Of a DNA stretch of 16,615 bases, positions 5,801-13,816 are shown one piece after another (within the stretch, counting starts at the first letter, position 1; each line of letters starts with the position of its first letter). Source of the DNA: Gammaproteobacteria bacterium (GTDB lineage: Bacteria; Pseudomonadota; Gammaproteobacteria; Chromatiales; Sedimenticolaceae); contig JAGRHE010000041.1 in NCBI GenBank assembly GCA_020445165.1, forward strand, positions 1 to 16,615, read 5' to 3'. The notes below the pieces were generated by a model. The model did not search any database. It had not been told where the DNA came from and saw only the letters and a program-made list of their open reading frames with translations. The position numbers and the translations under genes were made by a program.

Positions 5801-7654
5801 ATGAGCAATTCCCTTGACCCCAGGCTGATCAGACGCCTGATCGGCGAAGTCGATCAGCTGCTGCAGGAGGCGCTCGATTTCGAACTGTTGTTCGCGACCG
5901 ATCTCGACCAGGTTGCGCCCGACAGGCTGCCCAGTGCACGCAACCTGCTGCACTATCTCGCCGTTCGCCGACACGATATCCGCAAGTTACAGGAGAGCCT
6001 TTCCGCGGTTGGCCTGTCCTCGCTGGGTCGAATGGAGGCACATACCCTGGCGACACTCGCCGCGGTGCGCACCGCATTGCACCACCTTGCAGGCGAGAGG
6101 TCCCCGCCAGTGATCGAGCACGAGCCGCCGGTCGATATCGCGAGTGGTCCGCAGCTGCTGGTCCAGCATGCCAATGCCTTGCTCGGGACTGCGCCGCAGC
6201 GGCGTAGCAGCCGGATCATGGTCACCATGCCGAGCGAAGCGGCACACGACGCCGGTTTGGTGCGTGATCTGCTGCAGGCCGGCATGGCGATCATGCGTGT
6301 GAATTGCGCGCACGATGATCCGGACACCTGGCTGGCGATGATCGCCAACCTGCGCCGCTGTGAATCCGAACTCGGCGTGCATTGCAAGGTGCTTGCGGAT
6401 CTCGCCGGACCCAAGCTGCGCACCGGTGTCATCGGTGGTGGCGAGCGCCTGGTCAAGGTTCGGCCGCAACGGGATGTTCGCGGACGGGTGGTGCGTAACG
6501 CCAGGATCGGCATGGTCGCGATCGGTTCGCTGCGGGACTTGCCTGACTGTGATGCGCATCTGCCGGTCAGTCCGGCCCTGATCGCCGCGGCCAAGGTGGG
6601 TGACGAGATCCGTTTGCGCGACACCCGTGGCCGGCGCCGCCTGATCGCCGTCGTCGCCATCGACAACGACGTGTGCGTTGGTGAATGCGATCGCACCTGC
6701 TATATCGAGGCCGGCCAGCCGATCCACCTGGTGCGCAGTGGTCAACGCGTGATCGAAGGGGTGGTCGGAGTTCTGCCCGAGGTCGCCGCTTACCTGACCC
6801 TGAAAGTGGGGGAGCGATTACGCGTGACCCTCGGCACGATTCCCGGTACACCGGCACTGCGCGATGCCGACGGCAACGTGATCGAGAATGCGCGCGTGCC
6901 GTGCACGCTGGGCAGCATCATCGGTCGGGTCCAGCGCGGCGAGCGGGTGTGGTTCGACGATGGCCGGATCGGCGGTGTGATCGTCGAGACCTCGCCCGAG
7001 GAGTTCCTGGTCGAGATCAGGCATGCCCGCCCCGGTGGTGCGAAGTTGCGCGCCGACAAGGGCATCAACCTGCCGGACACAACATTCGACATGGCGGCAC
7101 TGACCGCCAAGGACTATGCCGACCTGGACGTGATCGCAGCGCATGTCGACATGGTCGGCCTGTCGTTCCTGCGCCGCCCCGACGACATCGAGCTGTTGGT
7201 CGAACGACTGGCGGAGATCGGTGCGGGACACCTGGGCATCGTGCTCAAGATCGAGAACCGGCGCGCATTCGAACGCCTGCCACGCATCCTGCTGGTTGCA
7301 CTGCGCTCGCCGCCGGTCGGCATCATGGTGGCGCGTGGCGACCTGGCGGTCGAGATGGGTTTCGAACGCCTGTCCGAGGTGCAGGAAGAGATGCTATGGA
7401 TGTGCGAGGCGGCACATGTGCCGGTGATCTGGGCGACCCAGGTGCTCGAGGAGCTGGCCAAGACCGGGGCGCCGTCGCGTGCCGAGGTGACCGATGCGGC
7501 GATGAGCAGTCGCGCCGAATGCGTGATGCTCAACAAGGGACCGTACATCGCCGACGCGACCCGCTTTCTCGCCGGTGTGCTCGAACGCATGGCACTGCAC
7601 CAGAGCAAGAAGAGCGCGACCCTGCGCAAGCTGTCCGTCTCGCAGATGTCGTGA
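5801..7654 (+). CDS. Pyruvate-kinase-like protein with N-terminal extension and long B domain
   Basis: This 617-residue protein keeps the TIM-barrel active site of pyruvate kinase, which makes ATP and pyruvate from phosphoenolpyruvate and ADP. Visible are AGMAIMRVNCAH (160-171, Arg166 and Asn168), LADLAGPKLRTG (198-209), GINLPDTTF (421-429), VGLSFLRRPDDI (452-463), VLKIENRRAF (481-490, Lys483 and Glu485), GIMVARGDLAVEM (507-519) and WATQVLEEL (544-552) followed by PSRAEVTDAA. It differs from ordinary enzymes (about 470-500 residues) in three ways: a helical N-terminal extension of about 135 residues, a B domain of about 200 rather than about 100 residues that seems to repeat, and no C-terminal regulatory domain after the barrel. 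The usual MLSGETA is MLNKGPY. ATG 5801 was chosen; GTG 5777 would add eight residues, and neither has a clear ribosome-binding site. A candidate PhoB promoter lies upstream. Substrate and direction are unproven. Confidence 0.85.
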   Translation: MSNSLDPRLIRRLIGEVDQLLQEALDFELLFATDLDQVAPDRLPSARNLLHYLAVRRHDIRKLQESLSAVGLSSLGRMEAHTLATLAAVRTALHHLAGERSPPVIEHEPPVDIASGPQLLVQHANALLGTAPQRRSSRIMVTMPSEAAHDAGLVRDLLQAGMAIMRVNCAHDDPDTWLAMIANLRRCESELGVHCKVLADLAGPKLRTGVIGGGERLVKVRPQRDVRGRVVRNARIGMVAIGSLRDLPDCDAHLPVSPALIAAAKVGDEIRLRDTRGRRRLIAVVAIDNDVCVGECDRTCYIEAGQPIHLVRSGQRVIEGVVGVLPEVAAYLTLKVGERLRVTLGTIPGTPALRDADGNVIENARVPCTLGSIIGRVQRGERVWFDDGRIGGVIVETSPEEFLVEIRHARPGGAKLRADKGINLPDTTFDMAALTAKDYADLDVIAAHVDMVGLSFLRRPDDIELLVERLAEIGAGHLGIVLKIENRRAFERLPRILLVALRSPPVGIMVARGDLAVEMGFERLSEVQEEMLWMCEAAHVPVIWATQVLEELAKTGAPSRAEVTDAAMSSRAECVMLNKGPYIADATRFLAGVLERMALHQSKKSATLRKLSVSQMS

Positions 7655-7784
7655 TCACCATGCCACCCGCTGCCGGCCGGATGCCCATTGCCGGCGTCTC
7701 ACGGTAGCGCGCTCAGACACTATCGACAGCCGCCGCCGGGCAGAGGCACAATCCGCCGGTCCGTGGCCGCGCCGCATTGTTGGA

Positions 7785-9275
7785 GTGTCCTTCCTGGACG
7801 CCTACGACAGTATTCCCTACGACCGTCTGTCACTGGCCGAGACCCATCCCGATCAGCTGGCCGTGCTCGCTGCACTGTACGGGGTCGTGAGCCCCGAGCC
7901 GTCGACCTGCCGGGTGCTCGAGCTGGGTTGCGCAGCGGGTGGCAACCTGATCCCGATGGCTTGGTATCTGCCGACGGCGCATTTCGTCGGCCTTGATCTG
8001 TCGCAGGTCCAGGTTACGGCCGGTCAATCGATGATCGACGAACTCGGTCTTACCAATATCGTGATCGAGCGCGCGGACGTGGCCGATGTCGACCTGGGCA
8101 GCGAAGGTTTCGACTACATCATCGCGCATGGTCTGTACTCCTGGGTGCCTGAGGCAGTGCGTGCGGCGTTGTTGCTGCTGATCCGCAAACAGCTGCGTCC
8201 CAATGGCGTCGCCTACCTGAGTTTCAATGCACTGCCCGGCTGGCAGATGCGGGGCATGTTGCGCCAGATGCTGCTGTTCCATGTGCGTGATGCGGGCAAC
8301 CCCGCCTTACGCGTGTCGGCAGCGCGCGAGTTTCTGCGCTTCCTCGGTACCGGGCTTGGTGATCTGCAGGTGCTCAGCGCCGAGTATCTGCGCCACGAAC
8401 TGGCCAGCCTGCAACGCGCTCCCGACAGTTACCTGTACCATGAGTATCTAGCCGCAGTGAACGAACCGCTGCTGTTCAGTGCGTTCGTCGAGCAGGCGCA
8501 AGCAGCCGGCCTGCGCTACCTGTGCAATGCCGAGCTCCACTATCAGCTTCCATCCACGCTCGGCGAAGCCGCTGAACAGGCGCTGGCGACCATCACCGAT
8601 CCCCTGCTGCGCCAGCAATACATCGACTTTATTACCAACCGCAATTTCCACCAGGCATTGCTGGTGCGCGATGACGCACATTCACGCAGCGAACCGGACT
8701 TCGAACGCTTCGCCGGTTTCGCGCTGTTTGCCGACCTGACCCCGCCGCGCAAGCTGGATCTGCGGCGCGCCAAGCCACAAGCCTTTACCGACAACAAAGG
8801 TCAAGCGCATCAGGTTGCGCACCCGCTGAGCAAGGCCGCGCTTGCCTACCTGGCACTGGTCTATCCGCGCGCGGTCGCATTCGACGAGTTGCAGGCGATT
8901 GCACAGCGTCAGGTTGCGGCCAGTGGTGATACACACCTGGCGGCGCAAACCGACCACCTGTTCGGCGAGATGTTCAAGTTGTTCGCCTACCGGGTGGTAT
9001 CCGCCTGCCTGCGTGCCGGCGGTGCTCTGCGGGAACCGATCGAGCCGCCCTGCACGACGGCACTGGCGCGGGTCGAGGCGCGTCACGGCCGCCTGGTTGA
9101 TAGCCGCCACGCCAGTCTGTCTCTGGACAGCGCAAGTGCATCGGTCTTGGTGGCACTCGATGGCAGCTGCGATCGCCGGTGCGTGGCGCAGATGTTGCGT
9201 CTGGCCGGCAGCCGACAGCATGCCGACCCGACGGCGCTGTTGCGCGGTCTGGCACGCTACGGTGCGTTGTGCTGA
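7785..9275 (+). CDS. SAM-dependent methyltransferase with methyltransferase regulatory domain
   Basis: This 496-residue cytoplasmic protein has a class I methyltransferase fold at the N-terminus. It begins SFLDAYDSIPYDRL, the usual opening of this family (often SYDxxPY). SAM-binding motif I is VLELGCAAGGNL (44-55), with acidic motif II residue Asp71 in FVGLDLS and the later motif DYIIAHGLYSWVP. The middle (about 215-300) matches the methyltransferase regulatory domain found C-terminal to such enzymes, and the rest is a winged-helix-like tail. The substrate of this family is not established. The frame is open far upstream, into the end of the kinase-like gene, but family similarity begins at GTG 7785; no good ribosome-binding site is visible. 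It lies 130 bp after the pyruvate-kinase-like gene and 150 bp before the transporter, all on the same strand. Confidence 0.85.
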   Translation: MSFLDAYDSIPYDRLSLAETHPDQLAVLAALYGVVSPEPSTCRVLELGCAAGGNLIPMAWYLPTAHFVGLDLSQVQVTAGQSMIDELGLTNIVIERADVADVDLGSEGFDYIIAHGLYSWVPEAVRAALLLLIRKQLRPNGVAYLSFNALPGWQMRGMLRQMLLFHVRDAGNPALRVSAAREFLRFLGTGLGDLQVLSAEYLRHELASLQRAPDSYLYHEYLAAVNEPLLFSAFVEQAQAAGLRYLCNAELHYQLPSTLGEAAEQALATITDPLLRQQYIDFITNRNFHQALLVRDDAHSRSEPDFERFAGFALFADLTPPRKLDLRRAKPQAFTDNKGQAHQVAHPLSKAALAYLALVYPRAVAFDELQAIAQRQVAASGDTHLAAQTDHLFGEMFKLFAYRVVSACLRAGGALREPIEPPCTTALARVEARHGRLVDSRHASLSLDSASASVLVALDGSCDRRCVAQMLRLAGSRQHADPTALLRGLARYGALC

Positions 9276-9410
9276 GGGCGGTGCCATGCCGTTTGGTCGC
9301 ATCGACCGCGCGCGGCGCGCCCAATGCAGGCTGCGTCTGTTCGCCCGGTGTATGCTTGGGCACATGATCCCAATCTGCACCAAGCCGCCGCTTCGCTGAC
9401 GCGAATCGCG

Positions 9411-9419
9411 CCCCCCCCC
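9411..9419. repeat. Run of nine cytosines before the transporter start
   Basis: Nine consecutive C residues lie directly upstream of the likely ATG (9426) of the SLC13-type transporter. If translation began further upstream (for example at 9324), the tract would be inside the coding region and a slip would shift the frame. With the ATG 9426 start it lies where the ribosome-binding site should be, and length changes would alter the spacing. Such tracts can be slippage-prone, but this may also be neutral or a sequencing error. Confidence 0.6.
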
Positions 9420-9425
9420 GTGCCA

Positions 9426-11255
9426 ATGCCGCTTCCTGCCGTGCCCAACGACCATGCCCTGGCGGTCATGCTGCTGACGTTGATCGCGCTGGTGCTGTTC
9501 ACACGCGAGCGGATCGCGCTCGAGACCTCGAGCCTGTTCGTGTTGGTGGCGCTGATCCTGGGATTCGAGCTGTTCCCGTTCGCGGTCGACGGTGAGCCGC
9601 TACATGCCGGCGACTTTCTGTTGGGCTTCGGCCACGAGGCGCTGGTCGCGGTCTGTGCGCTGATGATCGCCGGCGAGGGGCTTGTGCGTACCGGCGCATT
9701 GGAGCCGGTCGGTCGCGTGCTCGCGCGTGTGTGGGGCGGCGCCCCGCAGATCTCCCTGTTGCTGACCCTGGCGATCGGCGCCGTGCTCAGCGCCTTCGTC
9801 AACAACGTGCCGATCGTGGTGCTGTTGTTGCCTATCCTGATCAGCGTGTCGATCAAGACCGGCACCCCGGCCTCGGGCGTGCTGATGCCGATGGGATTCG
9901 CGACCCTGGTCGGTGGCATGAGCACGACCATCGGTACCTCGACCAACCTGCTGGTCGTCGGTGTCGCGGCTGAACTCGGCCTGCAGCGCTTCGAGATGTT
10001 CGACTTCGTGCTGCCGGTGGCGGTGGCGGGTGGCGTCGCGTTGCTTTACCTGATGCTGATCGCGCCGCGCCTGCTGCCCCAGCGCAGCACGGATCTGGGC
10101 GATGCCTCACCGCGTATCTTTTCTGCACAGCTGCTGATCACCGAAGAAAGCAGTGCGAATGGTGCAACGTTGGCAGACGCGGTGAAAAAGGCGGGAGGAG
10201 AGCTGCAGGTGACGCGCATCCTGCGCGGGGAGCATACCTTCGTGCAGCCCCTGCCGGATGCGACGCTGCGCGAAGGTGATCGCCTGATGCTCAGCGATAC
10301 CGCTGAAAACCTGAAAGAATACGAGCGTGCACTCGGCGCGCAGTTGTACGCCGGTGATGCTCGCGTTGACGATGACCACCCGTTGCTGGCAGACGATCAG
10401 CAGCTGGCCGAAGTGGTCGTGACCCAGGGCTCGCCACTGGTGGGCACCAGCCTGGCGACATCGCGCTTCGCCGACCGCTACCAGCTGCTGACCCTGGCGC
10501 TGCACCGCGCCGGCTGGCAGCGCGAGGCACTGCGCAGCGGCGTACACGATATCCGCCTGCGCATCGGCGACGTGATCCTGATCCAGGGTGCGCGCGAGCA
10601 GATTGCGGCGATGCGGCGCATGGGTGACGTGCTGGTGCTGGATGCGACCGCCGACCTGCCGACCACGCGCCGCGCACCATTGGCACTGGCGATCATGGCG
10701 GCGATCGTCCTCAGTTCTGCGTTTGGCCTGATGCCGATCGCGTTCAGCGCCCTGACCGGTGTGCTGCTGATGCTGGCGACCGGTTGCCTGAGATGGCGCG
10801 ATGCGTCGCGCGCGCTCAGCACGCAGGTGATCCTGATCGTGGTCGCCAGCCTGGCGCTCGGTGCCGCCCTGCTCAAGACCGGTGCTGCAGATTATGTCGC
10901 GCAGGTATTCGTTGCCTTGACCTCGGGCGCCTCACCGACCTGGCTGTTGAGCGGGCTGATGCTGTTGATGGCACTGTTGACCAACATCGTGTCGAACAAT
11001 GCCGCTGCCCTGATCGGTACGCCGATCGCGGTCGGCATCGCCCGTCAGCTGGGTCTTCCGGCAGAGCCGTTCGTACTGGCTGTGCTGTTCGGTGCGAACA
11101 TGAGCTACGCGACACCGATCGCCTACAAGACCAATCTGCTGATCATGAGTGCAGGGGGTTACCGCTTTACCGATTTCCTGCGTGTCGGGATACCGCTCAC
11201 GCTGTTGATGTGGGGTGTCTTCTCGTGGTTGCTACCGACCTTGTACGGCCTGTGA
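9426..11255 (+). CDS. SLC13-type anion transporter with two TrkA-C (RCK_C) domains
   Basis: This 609-residue inner-membrane transporter belongs to the DASS/SLC13-like permeases, whose members carry sulfate, dicarboxylates or citrate, usually with sodium. The N-terminal membrane half contains the SFVNNVPIVVLLLPI-like motif (AFVNNVPIVVLLLPIL) and MSTTIGTSTNLLVVG, matching the re-entrant loop and substrate/Na+ site of the family. The cytoplasmic insert holds two TrkA-C domains, about 227-300 and 328-410; each ends in a DRLML- or DVILI-type strand. The C-terminal membrane half repeats the motif as LTNIVSNNAAALIGTPIAVG and ends at the stop. The SNT and SNN sites support sodium-coupled transport; the substrate cannot be read. 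The RCK_C domains suggest control by a small ligand. ATG 9426 was chosen over 9324 because the 34 extra residues are not membrane-like. The next gene overlaps its stop codon. Confidence 0.88.
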   Translation: MPLPAVPNDHALAVMLLTLIALVLFTRERIALETSSLFVLVALILGFELFPFAVDGEPLHAGDFLLGFGHEALVAVCALMIAGEGLVRTGALEPVGRVLARVWGGAPQISLLLTLAIGAVLSAFVNNVPIVVLLLPILISVSIKTGTPASGVLMPMGFATLVGGMSTTIGTSTNLLVVGVAAELGLQRFEMFDFVLPVAVAGGVALLYLMLIAPRLLPQRSTDLGDASPRIFSAQLLITEESSANGATLADAVKKAGGELQVTRILRGEHTFVQPLPDATLREGDRLMLSDTAENLKEYERALGAQLYAGDARVDDDHPLLADDQQLAEVVVTQGSPLVGTSLATSRFADRYQLLTLALHRAGWQREALRSGVHDIRLRIGDVILIQGAREQIAAMRRMGDVLVLDATADLPTTRRAPLALAIMAAIVLSSAFGLMPIAFSALTGVLLMLATGCLRWRDASRALSTQVILIVVASLALGAALLKTGAADYVAQVFVALTSGASPTWLLSGLMLLMALLTNIVSNNAAALIGTPIAVGIARQLGLPAEPFVLAVLFGANMSYATPIAYKTNLLIMSAGGYRFTDFLRVGIPLTLLMWGVFSWLLPTLYGL

Positions 11256-12094
11256 GACTGCTGTCGCTGTTGTCCGGCCTTTTGCTGGCAGCGACGGCGC
11301 AGGCCGCAGACGTGAAGCGTCTGCCGGTGCCCGGTGTCACCGGCCAGGACAACCGGATCATCAACGAGCTGCGTTCGCCGCCCTGGAGTGCCATCGGCCG
11401 CCTCAACATCACCACCGGCGGGTTCTGCACCGCTACCGTGATCGGGCCGCGCCGGATCCTGACCGCGGCCCATTGCCTGTGGAACAAGCGCACCGGGCGT
11501 TGGCTGCCACCTTGTGCGCTGCACTTCCTGGCCGGATACAAGCGTGGCGAGTACGCGGTGCATGCACTGGTCGCAGGGTTTCATGTCCCTGCCGGCTTTG
11601 TCGATGGCGAACGGCGTCGCATCGAACACGACTGGGCCGTGTTGACGCTCGACCGGGACGTGTCGCGACAGACCGGGCTGCTCGGGCTCGACGATGCATT
11701 GCCGGGTCCTGGTGACGCGATCGTGCAGGCGGGCTACAGCCGTGATCATTCGCACGTGCTGACCGTGGATCGGAACTGCAGGGTGCGGGAGTCTTCGGCC
11801 CGGCAGGGCCTGTTCACGCACGATTGTGATGCGACCTTCGGTGACTCGGGATCACCCGTGCTGCGTCGCGACGGCGATACCTACCGCCTGCTCGGCCTGC
11901 ACAGCGCGCTGAAAGGGCGCGGCGAAAAAGCCGTTGGAATCGCCGTCGGCGCGCGTGCCGCCGCGGACTGGACGAGTGCCAACCCGGTCACGCCGGCGCC
12001 GGGCGGGGTCAAGGCGTGTCGTGTTCACGATCCGGTACAAGGCTCCGAGCTTGTACAATGGCAGCCCGGTACCCATGGACGTCCGATCCTGTAA
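11252..12094 (+). CDS. Secreted trypsin-like serine protease
   Basis: This 280-residue protein of the chymotrypsin fold (family S1) has a signal peptide at 1-18 (cleavage after AQA) and all three catalytic residues: His74 in LTAAHC, Asp127 in EHDWAVLTL and Ser199 in GDSGSPV. Cys59 and Cys75 form the usual disulfide next to the catalytic His, and Cys176/Cys192 are placed for another. It is therefore probably a periplasmic or secreted endopeptidase; the substrate is unknown. The start GTG at 11252-11254 overlaps the transporter stop TGA (GTGA), a typical layout for translational coupling, and it is the only start giving a clean signal peptide. The protease stop is 8 bp before the next gene, so transporter, protease and regulator appear to be one unit. 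The last 40 residues past the protease fold are unrecognised. Confidence 0.87.
   Translation: MRLLSLLSGLLLAATAQAADVKRLPVPGVTGQDNRIINELRSPPWSAIGRLNITTGGFCTATVIGPRRILTAAHCLWNKRTGRWLPPCALHFLAGYKRGEYAVHALVAGFHVPAGFVDGERRRIEHDWAVLTLDRDVSRQTGLLGLDDALPGPGDAIVQAGYSRDHSHVLTVDRNCRVRESSARQGLFTHDCDATFGDSGSPVLRRDGDTYRLLGLHSALKGRGEKAVGIAVGARAAADWTSANPVTPAPGGVKACRVHDPVQGSELVQWQPGTHGRPIL
12035..12059 (+). promoter_or_regulatory. Inverted repeat with -10-like TACAAT before the regulator gene
   Basis: GTACAAG (12035-12041) and CTTGTAC (12050-12056) are perfect inverted 7-mers separated by 8 bp, whose centre is itself nearly symmetric (CTC and GAG). The right arm overlaps TACAAT (12054-12059), a five-of-six match to a -10 box, 43 bp before the ATG of the HTH-PBP regulator at 12103. 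No good -35 is at the right distance. This could be an operator for autoregulation or a hairpin within the end of the protease reading frame. It lies inside coding sequence, which weakens the case. Confidence 0.3.
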
Positions 12095-12102
12095 GCAGAG
12101 CC

Positions 12103-12993
12103 ATGTCCGATAACGAAAATGCCTACCTGACCACGCGCGAACTTGCGGACCTGCTACGTATCAAGGAGCGCAAGGTGTACGACCTGGTCGCGACCGGGCA
12201 GATCCCCTGTTCGCGCGCCATGGGCAAACTGCTGTTCCCGCGCAAGGCGGTCGAGGCATGGATCAACGGTGAGGATACCGGCTCGACTGGCGGCACGGGC
12301 AAGCCGCGTCCAGCGGTTCTGCTGGGCAGCTATGAGCCTTTGCTGGAATGGGCGCTGCGTGAGTCGGGCTGTGGCCTGGCCACCCTGCTCGACGGCAGCA
12401 TGGATGGGCTCGAACGTTTTGCCCGCGGCGAGGGCGTCGCTGCAGGCATGCATGTCTATGATGCCGCGCACGACAGCTGGAACATCGACCTGGTCCGCGC
12501 CCGTCTTGTCGATGCACCGGCCGCGTTGATCGAGTTCACCTGGCGCGAACGCGGCCTGATCGTCGCGCATGGGCGGGAAGGCGAGACTCCCGGGCTCTCG
12601 ATGTTGAAAGGGCGTCGCGTGGTGCCGCGCCAGGCGGGCGCAGGTTCCCAGGTGCTGCTCGAACAGCTGCTGGAGCAGGCCGGCGTGAGTGCGTCCAGCG
12701 TGAGCTGGACCGAGGTCGCACGCACCGAGTCCGATGCCGCGATGGCGGTGCTCGAAGGCAAGGCCGATGCCACGCTCGGTCTGCGTGCAATCGCCAGCAA
12801 GCTCAAGCTCGGTTTCGTACCCATATTGCGCGAACGTTACGACCTGCTGGTCGATCGCGCGGCCTGGTTCGATCCACCGCTGCAGGCGTTGATGACCTTC
12901 TGTCGTACACCGGCGTTCGCCGAAAAGGCCGCCGAATTCGCCGGCTACGACGTGAGCGGTCTCGGTACGGTACGTTTCAACGCCGGGCGCTGA
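12103..12993 (+). CDS. One-component regulator: excisionase-type HTH plus PBP-like sensor domain
   Basis: This 296-residue cytoplasmic protein joins a helix-turn-helix of the excisionase/MerR type (8-55, with LLRIKERKVYDLVATGQIP and LLFPRKAVEAWI) to a periplasmic-binding-protein-like domain (about 72-290). The latter carries the PRQAGAGSQVLLEQLL stretch (175-190), which matches the conserved RQxGxGT/S region of the PBP_like family also found fused to molybdopterin-biosynthesis MoeA proteins. A role as a DNA-binding sensor of a small anion such as molybdate or tungstate is plausible, and the tungstate transporter TupA is encoded about 3 kb away. This assignment of ligand and target is inference. 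It starts at ATG 12103, 8 bp after the protease stop, with a weak AGCAGAG ribosome-binding site. Its stop is 9 bp from the end of the convergent Met-rich protein gene. Confidence 0.84.
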   Translation: MSDNENAYLTTRELADLLRIKERKVYDLVATGQIPCSRAMGKLLFPRKAVEAWINGEDTGSTGGTGKPRPAVLLGSYEPLLEWALRESGCGLATLLDGSMDGLERFARGEGVAAGMHVYDAAHDSWNIDLVRARLVDAPAALIEFTWRERGLIVAHGREGETPGLSMLKGRRVVPRQAGAGSQVLLEQLLEQAGVSASSVSWTEVARTESDAAMAVLEGKADATLGLRAIASKLKLGFVPILRERYDLLVDRAAWFDPPLQALMTFCRTPAFAEKAAEFAGYDVSGLGTVRFNAGR

Positions 12994-13002
12994 GCGTCGA
13001 CC

Positions 13003-13593
13003 TCACTGCAGGAAGGCCTCGCGGATCCGGTCGAAGTCGATCGCGTCGAGGTACTGCTCGATGATGGCTTCGTCGCTCAGTCGATCGGCATTGAGCTGCA
13101 GCATGATCTGGCCGGCTATCCCCAACGTCACCTCGGTACGATCCCCTGCATGCTTTTTCATGCCCTTGATGCGCTGATAGCGGTAAGGCTTGAGGCTCGG
13201 GTCGCTGCTCAACAGCATCGGGTTGTTCATCATCGCCAGCGCTGCGGCCATCATCGGCGACCCGGCCGTCACGGTGATCTCGATCGATTCACTGCCGCGC
13301 TGATAGGTGCGTGACATGTGCGTGCCGCCACCCATCATCGCCATGCTGGCGGATGCGTTCTCGACTTCGCCCGCCGTCCATCCGGCGAGCGGTTCGGGTA
13401 GCAGCACGGCGTTTTGTGCATCGAGCTGCTCGCGGATCTGGGCAACGGCGTAGTTCAGGTCGTCGATCGCGGTGCGGAACTCCTTGTTTCGATACGCTTC
13501 GAGACCAAGGCCGATCTGGTCCTCGACCTCGTCGGCACTGGCTGCGATGCTCGCCAGCGCCAACGCGCCGGCCCCAATGATTTTCAGCAACAT
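13003..13593 (-). CDS. Met-rich periplasmic protein, function unknown
   Basis: This 196-residue protein has a signal peptide (1-20, cleaved after ASA) and is probably periplasmic. Residues 22-58 form a helix pair that resembles a single TPR-like repeat (LGLEAYRNKEFRTAIDDLNYAV). The central part has two Met-rich stretches, ASASMAMMGGGTHMSR (80-95) and SPMMAAALAMMNNPM (112-126). The rest alternates beta-like segments (RTEVTLGIAGQIMLQLNAD) and ends YLDAIDFDRIREAFLQ, a helix often seen at the ends of small exported proteins. I do not recognise a named family. The Met clusters could bind soft metals such as Cu+ but may be structural. A strong ribosome-binding site, GGAGGAA, lies 4 bp before the ATG (plus positions 13598-13604). 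It is divergent from the GDSL gene with 223 bp between them, which must hold both promoters. Confidence 0.78.
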   Translation of the reverse strand: MLLKIIGAGALALASIAASADEVEDQIGLGLEAYRNKEFRTAIDDLNYAVAQIREQLDAQNAVLLPEPLAGWTAGEVENASASMAMMGGGTHMSRTYQRGSESIEITVTAGSPMMAAALAMMNNPMLLSSDPSLKPYRYQRIKGMKKHAGDRTEVTLGIAGQIMLQLNADRLSDEAIIEQYLDAIDFDRIREAFLQ

Positions 13594-13816
13594 GGTATTC
13601 CTCCGATTGGGCTATCCGCTTAGATTAACAAGCCCGCGGCCAACCCGCTGGACGACCGGGCTGCTCTACCCGGACCGTGAATCAGCCACTGCGAATGTGG
13701 CCTTCGGGAACGCGCAGGATTCGCGCCCGATGCTATGGTCTATCCGACGGCGGCGCGTTTCACGACGGGCCGCGCGCCGCTGACACCAAGAACAACAATT
13801 CAACGAGGAGCCGATC

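Noticed and set aside
6567..6857. Open frames opposite the pyruvate-kinase-like gene
   Set aside because: Antisense shadows; they lack ribosome-binding sites and recognisable protein features.
9286..9399. 37-codon frame before the transporter (starts after AGGGCGG)
   Set aside because: Could be a leader peptide, but the sequence is Arg-rich with no family or conservation evidence; chance is likely in this GC-rich stretch.
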